Below, in pieces: positions 13,445 through 17,766 of a stretch of DNA of 17,766 nt. The stretch spans positions 1 to 17,766 of the forward strand of contig CAAEOU010000056.1 in assembly GCA_900757695.1 (NCBI GenBank). Reading direction: 5' to 3'. A program made the translations under genes and the position numbers. How positions within the stretch are numbered: position 1 is the first letter of the stretch; the number at the start of each line of letters is the position of its first letter. The DNA is from an uncultured Oscillospiraceae bacterium. Its GTDB lineage: Bacteria; Bacillota_A; Clostridia; Oscillospirales; Oscillospiraceae. The notes below the pieces were generated by a model that searched no databases, was not told where the DNA came from, and saw nothing but the letters and a program-made list of their open reading frames with translations.

Positions 13445-14104
13445 TCACTGCGCCCGTTCCAGCTCCTGCTCCAGCTTGCGGAAATAGTGATACAAAGGCT
13501 CCAATGTCCGGAAGGAATCTGCCAGCCGTTCTGGCAGCTGCGGATCAAACAGCTCCTCCCCTACCGGGATCTGCTGCTGGAAAAAGCAATTTTTCAGCTG
13601 ATACCAATGATCCAGCTCTGGTGTGCCGCCGGGCTTAGGCCGCTTATATCGTGCAGACATGTCCTGAAAGCGTCCATCCCGCTCCAGCCGCTCCGTAAGC
13701 TTTAAGAAGTCATCCGGCTTGTCCATCAGTTTCTTCCGATACAGGTTCATCAGCGCCGCCTTAGGCGCATAGTGAATGAACCCGCAGCTGCCGCCCTCCG
13801 GTTCGATCTGGAAATACAGGGACGGGTGTTCACTCCAAAATACATTGTCCTGCCGAATGCAGAACCACAGGTGCTCCTTATAAGGGATCCCGCCGGAATA
13901 CCGCACATCCCGGTAAATTCTGGATGTCTTCAAAATCGTCCCCTCTATGGAGAACTGCTCTCTTACTGCCTGTGCCAGCGCCAGCATCGGCTCATAGAGA
14001 TCCCTTTGATATTCGGATTTGTGCTGCTGGAACCAGTCCCGATTATTGTTGAACCGGATACCCCACAGAAAATCAATGGTTGCAGGTGTAAAGCCGTTAA
14101 ACAT
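13445..14104 (-). CDS. DUF2461 family protein
   Basis: 219 residues, the usual size for DUF2461 (TIGR02453). Family signatures are visible: the N-terminal FTPATIDFL then NNNRDWFQQHK and Y..D...PM motifs, the RIYRDVRYSGGIPYKEHLWF block in the middle, and a Gly-rich FIHYAP segment. The biochemical function of the family is not established; a conserved pocket with Arg, Asp and Tyr suggests an enzyme. AGGAGG six bases upstream supports ATG 14104. A short ORF (14097-14183) overlaps its start. It appears unrelated to the NTF2 operons, from which it is separated by convergent terminators. Confidence 0.9.
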   Translation of the reverse strand: MFNGFTPATIDFLWGIRFNNNRDWFQQHKSEYQRDLYEPMLALAQAVREQFSIEGTILKTSRIYRDVRYSGGIPYKEHLWFCIRQDNVFWSEHPSLYFQIEPEGGSCGFIHYAPKAALMNLYRKKLMDKPDDFLKLTERLERDGRFQDMSARYKRPKPGGTPELDHWYQLKNCFFQQQIPVGEELFDPQLPERLADSFRTLEPLYHYFRKLEQELERAQ

Positions 14105-14183
14105 GGCGCACCTCCTCTTCTATCTGCTCCACCGTAGGCGCCCTACGCAGTTCCCAGTAAACATTTCTTTCCTCAACTACCAT
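14097..14183 (-). CDS. possible 28-residue ORF coupled to the DUF2461 gene
   Basis: An ATG at 14183 with AAAGGA ten bases upstream opens 28 codons ending in TAA, which lies eight bases inside the DUF2461 gene in another frame. The peptide contains VYWELRRAPTVEQIEEEVRHV-like composition (acidic, amphipathic helix-like) and looks more protein-like than random. It could be a leader peptide that helps translation of the next gene, a small protein, or a remnant. It overlaps no other gene. Confidence 0.4.
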   Translation of the reverse strand: MVVEERNVYWELRRAPTVEQIEEEVRHV

Positions 14184-14213
14184 GATACAGTATCCTTTCA
14201 GAAATACCCAAGA

Positions 14214-14236
14214 GGGGACGGATATACTCCGTCCCC
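14214..14236 (-). terminator. candidate terminator after glmS
   Basis: A 9-bp perfect stem GGGGACGGA/TCCGTCCCC with a five-base loop starts 16 bases after the glmS stop. The downstream T-run on the minus strand is weak (TCTTGGGTATTT), so termination may be partial, with readthrough into the DUF2461 gene. Confidence 0.5.
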
Positions 14237-14251
14237 TGCTTTCATTTATAA

Positions 14252-16093
14252 TTATTCCACAGTAACCGACTTTGCAAGATTCCGCGGCTTATCGATATCA
14301 CAGCCCCGCAGCAGCGAGACATAATAGGAAAACAGCTGAAGCGGGATCACGGACAGGCTGGGCTGCAGGATCGGTTCCGTCTCCGGTACGATAAACTGGC
14401 AGTCCACCGTCTCCGCCATGCGCAAAGCATATTCCGGAATCGTGATTCCAAATACCACTGCGCCCCGGGCCTTGGTCTCCTTTACGTTGGACATGGTTTT
14501 ATCAAAGAGATGGCCATTGGTTGCAACCGTTACCACCAGCGTTCCATCCTCGATCAGAGAAATGGGGCCATGCTTCAGCTCTCCGGCCGCATAGGCCTCC
14601 GCATGAATATAGGCGATTTCCTTGAGCTTCAGGCTGCCCTCCAGGCAGGTGGCGTTATCCACATGACGGCCAATGAAATAGGCATCGTCCGCATCGTAGA
14701 ACCGCTCTGCATGGCTGCGGATCGTCGCAATATTCTCCGGGGTCAGGATCTCTTCGATCTGCTCCGGCAGCTTTTGCAGCGCAGTCAGAACCCGGTCATA
14801 CTCTTCTTTGGAAATACGCTTCATGGACTGGGCAATATACAGCGCCAGAATATCCACAATGGCAAGCTGCGTGGAGTATGCCTTGGTGGTTGCCACGGCG
14901 ATCTCCGGCCCCGCCCAGGTATAGATCACATCATCCGCTTCCTTGGAAATAGACGAGCCCACTACATTGACAATGGCCATGGTCCTTGCGCCCCGACGTT
15001 TTGCCTCCCGCAGTGCGGCCAGTGTATCTGCCGTCTCACCGGACTGTGAAATGATAAGCACCAGAGTATTTTCGTCACAGAGAGGCTCACAGTAGCGGAA
15101 CTCGGAAGCCAGCACCGGCTCCACCGGGATCTTGCAGAGCTTCTCCATGACATATTTCCCAACACAGCCCACATAGTATGCGCTGCCGCAGGCGACCACA
15201 TAAACTCTGGAAAGCTTTTTGATATACGCATCGTCCAGCGAAATATCATCCAGCACAATATGACCATCTCGAATTCTGGGAGAGATCGTGTTGGCCAGTG
15301 CCTTGGGCTGCTCATGGATCTCTTTGATCATAAAGTGGGCATAGCCGTTTTTCTCTGCAGCAGACAGCTCCCAGTCGATATGCTCCGTCTCCTTATGCAT
15401 TTCATTTCCCTTGCGGTCATAGAAATGCACGGAATCCGCCGTCATTTCCAGCAAATCTCCATCGTTGAGATAAACTACCTCACGGGTGTACCGCAGTACC
15501 GCCGTAACGTCAGAGGCCACAAAGTTGCAGCCGTCTCCCATTCCAACGATCATGGGGCTGGACTGCTTTGCCGCAACGATGGTATCCGGCTCATCCTGAC
15601 AAATCGCCACAAAGGCATAGCTGCCCTCGATCATATTCAGTGCCATCTGCATGGCATCCAGCAGCTTTCCGGTCTTCTGATAACAATATGCAATCAGATT
15701 ACAGGCAACCTCCGTGTCCGTCTCAGACAGGAAGGTATATCCCTCCTTCAGCAGCATCGACTTGAGATCCAGATAGTTCTCCACAATACCGTTATGGATC
15801 AGCGCAATTTTCCCATCACTGCTGACATGCGGATGGGCATTGAGATCAGAGGGTGCGCCGTGGGTCGCCCATCTGGTATGTCCGATGCCAATATATCCGG
15901 GCAGCTTCTTTCCATCATCGCTGGCTTCTATCAAATTGGAAAGTCGTCCCTGCTTTTTCATCAGGTGCAGCTGTCCACCGTCAAAGGTGCAAATACCCGT
16001 AGAATCATATCCTCTGTATTCCAGCTTCGCAAGGCCATCCAGCAGCACCGGTGCCGCCGGAATATGACCTGCAAATCCAACAATACCACACAT
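14252..16093 (-). CDS. glmS: glutamine-fructose-6-phosphate aminotransferase (isomerizing)
   Basis: 613 residues. It makes glucosamine-6-phosphate from fructose-6-phosphate and glutamine, the first committed step to UDP-GlcNAc for cell wall. The true start is 16093, giving MCGIVGF with Cys2 as the catalytic N-terminal residue after Met removal; an in-frame start 13 codons earlier would bury this Cys. GGAG lies seven bases upstream. The N-terminal half is the glutaminase domain (EYRGYDSTG, then GHTRWATHG and HNGIVENY). The C-terminal half has two sugar isomerase domains (CGSAYYVG, SQSGETADTL, TTKAYSTQ; then LKLKEIAYIHAEAYAAGELKHGP) and the invariant end PRNLAKSVTVE. Length and motifs are normal and the gene looks intact. 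It is divergent from the PatB-type lyase. Confidence 0.97.
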   Translation of the reverse strand: MCGIVGFAGHIPAAPVLLDGLAKLEYRGYDSTGICTFDGGQLHLMKKQGRLSNLIEASDDGKKLPGYIGIGHTRWATHGAPSDLNAHPHVSSDGKIALIHNGIVENYLDLKSMLLKEGYTFLSETDTEVACNLIAYCYQKTGKLLDAMQMALNMIEGSYAFVAICQDEPDTIVAAKQSSPMIVGMGDGCNFVASDVTAVLRYTREVVYLNDGDLLEMTADSVHFYDRKGNEMHKETEHIDWELSAAEKNGYAHFMIKEIHEQPKALANTISPRIRDGHIVLDDISLDDAYIKKLSRVYVVACGSAYYVGCVGKYVMEKLCKIPVEPVLASEFRYCEPLCDENTLVLIISQSGETADTLAALREAKRRGARTMAIVNVVGSSISKEADDVIYTWAGPEIAVATTKAYSTQLAIVDILALYIAQSMKRISKEEYDRVLTALQKLPEQIEEILTPENIATIRSHAERFYDADDAYFIGRHVDNATCLEGSLKLKEIAYIHAEAYAAGELKHGPISLIEDGTLVVTVATNGHLFDKTMSNVKETKARGAVVFGITIPEYALRMAETVDCQFIVPETEPILQPSLSVIPLQLFSYYVSLLRGCDIDKPRNLAKSVTVE

Positions 16094-16109
16094 AAACAAA
16101 CTCCATTCT

Positions 16110-16126
16110 GGGACGAACACCGTCCC
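16110..16126 (-). promoter_or_regulatory. hairpin in the glmS leader
   Basis: GGGACG (16126-16121 region) pairs with CGTCCC around a five-base loop, ending only five bases before the GGAG ribosome site. It may modulate translation. It is far too small to be the glmS ribozyme. Confidence 0.4.
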
Positions 16127-16178
16127 CTGCATATTTCAAACTCAATAATCAAGATAGATGTTGACACAATATCTTATG

Positions 16179-16207
16179 ATTATACCCGCAATTTCGTTGA
16201 AAATCAA
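16179..16207 (-). promoter_or_regulatory. promoter of glmS
   Basis: On the minus strand TTGATT (16207-16202), a 17-bp spacer, and a perfect TATAAT (16184-16179). Transcription would start near 16172, leaving a leader of about 80 bases. Confidence 0.75.
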
Positions 16208-16253
16208 CCCATATTCCTTTGTGAATTCTCATGATTTCCAGTTCTCTGGATAT

Positions 16254-16282
16254 TTGTATTTTGTCAAATCTTATGCTATGAT
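16254..16282 (+). promoter_or_regulatory. promoter of the PatB/MalY-type lyase
   Basis: TTGTAT (16254-16259), a 17-bp spacer and TATGAT (16277-16282) with an upstream TGC giving an extended -10. It lies 31 bases before the start codon and is back-to-back with the glmS promoter. Confidence 0.7.
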
Positions 16283-16313
16283 ATCAGAAGAATAAAAAGG
16301 AGGAATTTCTGAT

Positions 16314-17465
16314 ATGAAATTTGATTTTACTACATTGAATACCGGCGGCGGCGTTCATCCCTTCGTGGCAGAAAAGGGCGTAAAAGACCCGTCTATCATC
16401 AGCTTTTCCGTAGCGGAAATGCGGCTGAATCTAGCCCCGGCTATTGCCGAGGGAATGCATCACTGCATCGATGTGGGCTGTTTCGGCTATGCGCCCCCGG
16501 AAAAAGAACGGTATGACAAAGCTGTTGCCGCATGGATGGCTCGTCGCCATCACTGGAATGTTTCTATGGATACCTGCACCCAGACCACAGGCGTTGTCAC
16601 TGCCATGGGCATTGCGATCCGTGCGCTCACCGAACCCGGAGACGGCGTGATCATCCAAACGCCGGTCTATCCGCCCTTTGCGGGTTCTGTTCGGAATAAT
16701 GGCCGCACCCTCATCGAAAACCCCTTAAAATGCGTTGACGGCGTCTACACCATGGATTTCGAGGATTTGGAGGAAAAGGCTGCCCATGCAAAAATGCTGC
16801 TGCTGTGCTCTCCCCACAACCCGGTTGGTCGGGTATGGACAGAGGAAGAGCTGAAAAAGCTGGGAGAGATCTGCGTAAAGCATAGCCTCTTTGTGCTCTC
16901 TGACGAGATTCACTTTGACCTTGACTACACCGGCCGTCACATGGTACTGACGGAGGCATGCCCGGAACTTCGGAACCACGCCATTATCTGCACAGCCCCC
17001 AGCAAAACCTTCAATCTGGCGGGCAATGCGCTCAGCAATATTTTTATTGCAAACGAAGAGATCCGCAAAAAGTTTCAGGCTGATCAGAATGTTCATTGCG
17101 GACATTTCCTCGGCACCTTCGGCTATGCCTCCACCACCGCAGCCTACGAAGGCGGCGAAGCATGGCTGGACGCCCTGCTGCTCCATCTTCAGAAAAACCG
17201 TCAGATTCTCATAGAACGCATGCATCGTATAATCCCCGGCGCCGTCTTTTCTCCGCTGGAGGGCACCTATCTTCAGTGGATCGATCTTTCCTGCATGGGT
17301 CTTCCGCAGGATAAGCTGATGGAGAAGCTGGAACAGGCACAGATCTACGTCAACGATGGTGCTACCTTTGGCACCGGAGGGGAAGGACATATCCGCTTTA
17401 ACCTCGCCTGCCCTACCAGTGCCATCGGGGCTGCCATGGATCGTCTGGAAGCGCTGCTGGGCTGA
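16314..17465 (+). CDS. PatB/MalY-family pyridoxal-phosphate lyase or aminotransferase
   Basis: 383 residues of the class I/II aminotransferase fold, the MalY/PatB subgroup, most of which are cystathionine beta-lyases that release homocysteine, pyruvate and ammonia. The visible landmarks are the early AEM motif, GCFGYAPPEKE, the TTGVVTAMGIAIRALTEPGD block, CSPHNPVGRVW, SDEIHFDL, and the cofactor lysine in TAPSKTFNLAG (K231). AAGGAGG ten bases upstream supports ATG 16314. It stands alone between its own promoter and a shared terminator. Regulatory side-activities (as in E. coli MalY) are known in the family. The enzyme class is secure; the physiological substrate is an inference, so no gene symbol is given. 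Confidence 0.92.
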   Translation: MKFDFTTLNTGGGVHPFVAEKGVKDPSIISFSVAEMRLNLAPAIAEGMHHCIDVGCFGYAPPEKERYDKAVAAWMARRHHWNVSMDTCTQTTGVVTAMGIAIRALTEPGDGVIIQTPVYPPFAGSVRNNGRTLIENPLKCVDGVYTMDFEDLEEKAAHAKMLLLCSPHNPVGRVWTEEELKKLGEICVKHSLFVLSDEIHFDLDYTGRHMVLTEACPELRNHAIICTAPSKTFNLAGNALSNIFIANEEIRKKFQADQNVHCGHFLGTFGYASTTAAYEGGEAWLDALLLHLQKNRQILIERMHRIIPGAVFSPLEGTYLQWIDLSCMGLPQDKLMEKLEQAQIYVNDGATFGTGGEGHIRFNLACPTSAIGAAMDRLEALLG

Positions 17466-17481
17466 TTTTTTCAACCAAAAC

Positions 17482-17519
17482 AATACCTCCAAGCCCAATG
17501 CACCGGGTTTGGAGGTATT
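17482..17519. terminator. bidirectional terminator between the lyase and coaX
   Basis: A 15-bp stem (AATACCTCCAAGCCC with GGGTTTGGAGGTATT, one G-T pair) with an eight-base loop lies between two convergent genes. T-rich sequence flanks it on both strands. Confidence 0.8.
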
Positions 17520-17523
17520 CTTC

Positions 17524-17766
17524 TCAATTTTTCACTTCAATGGGCTTTGCGTCCCGGTTTTCATCATAGATCATCCGCAGGCCGTCCAGTGTCAGCATGG
17601 TATCTACAATGTTGATCCGGTCTGTCTGCTGGGCGATCATTCGGGAAAGTCCGCCGGTGGCAATGACCTTAATGCCATCACAGTTCATTTCCTCCATCAC
17701 CTGCCGGATCAGGTATTCCATATTGCCCACATAGCCAGCCACCACGCCAGCCTGGATCTGCTCCAC
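17524..17766 (-). CDS. coaX: type III pantothenate kinase (C-terminal part)
   Basis: The reading frame runs off the window edge, so only the last 80 codons are seen; the leading GTG is an internal Val, not a start. IQAGVVAGYVGNMEYLIRQ is the conserved Q-A-G segment, VIATGGLSRMIA is the phosphate-binding Gly-rich strand, and VDTMLTLDGLRMIYDEN is the family's C-terminal TLEGL motif. The enzyme phosphorylates pantothenate in coenzyme A synthesis. It converges on the lyase gene. Confidence 0.93.
   Translation of the reverse strand: MEQIQAGVVAGYVGNMEYLIRQVMEEMNCDGIKVIATGGLSRMIAQQTDRINIVDTMLTLDGLRMIYDENRDAKPIEVKN

Overview
The window looks like chromosome of a gut-type Clostridia (Bacillota; Oscillospiraceae-like is my best guess). 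This rests on strong AGGAGG-type ribosome binding sites, mid-to-high GC coding sequence by eye, and typical firmicute housekeeping genes at the right end (glmS, a PatB/MalY-type lyase, coaX). No rRNA, tRNA, insertion sequence or CRISPR array was seen, and no stretch longer than 300 bases lacks a gene.

Layout. 1-615 is the 3' end of an FAD-dependent reductase/dehydrogenase-like gene, closed by a hairpin terminator. 677-4166 is a heterodimeric ABC exporter pair. 4394-13303 is the unusual part. A leftward operon (A1-B1-C1, 6789 to 4394) and a rightward operon (unknown protein E, then A2-B2-C2, then a lipoprotein solute-binding protein, 8479 to 13303) lie either side of an AraC-family regulator gene (8268 to 6988). 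A, B and C are small proteins with an NTF2/SnoaL-like pattern. A1 pairs best with A2, B1 with B2 and C1 with C2, and the order A-B-C is the same in both operons, so the region is a mirrored, diverged duplication of a three-gene module. 13445-17766 holds a DUF2461 gene with a possible 28-codon upstream ORF, glmS, a divergent PatB/MalY-type lyase and the 3' end of coaX.

How the parts may work together. Both operons have a sigma-A-like promoter with 17-bp spacing, and 11 or 12 bp upstream of each -35 lies the same roughly 27-31 bp element, built from two TCAAAAC-type half-sites 20 bp apart. This is the arrangement expected for an AraC-type activator that switches on both arms together. Three otherwise unrelated proteins (the flavoprotein, C1 and E) carry a Gly-Gly-Pro-rich segment, which hints that they share an assembly, a linker type or a mutational history. 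NTF2-fold enzymes in bacteria include dehydratases and isomerases (BaiE, ketosteroid isomerase, scytalone dehydratase) and polyketide cyclases (SnoaL). With a flavoprotein and a substrate-capturing lipoprotein nearby, the region is plausibly an inducible small-molecule transformation system. The substrate and reaction cannot be read from the sequence.
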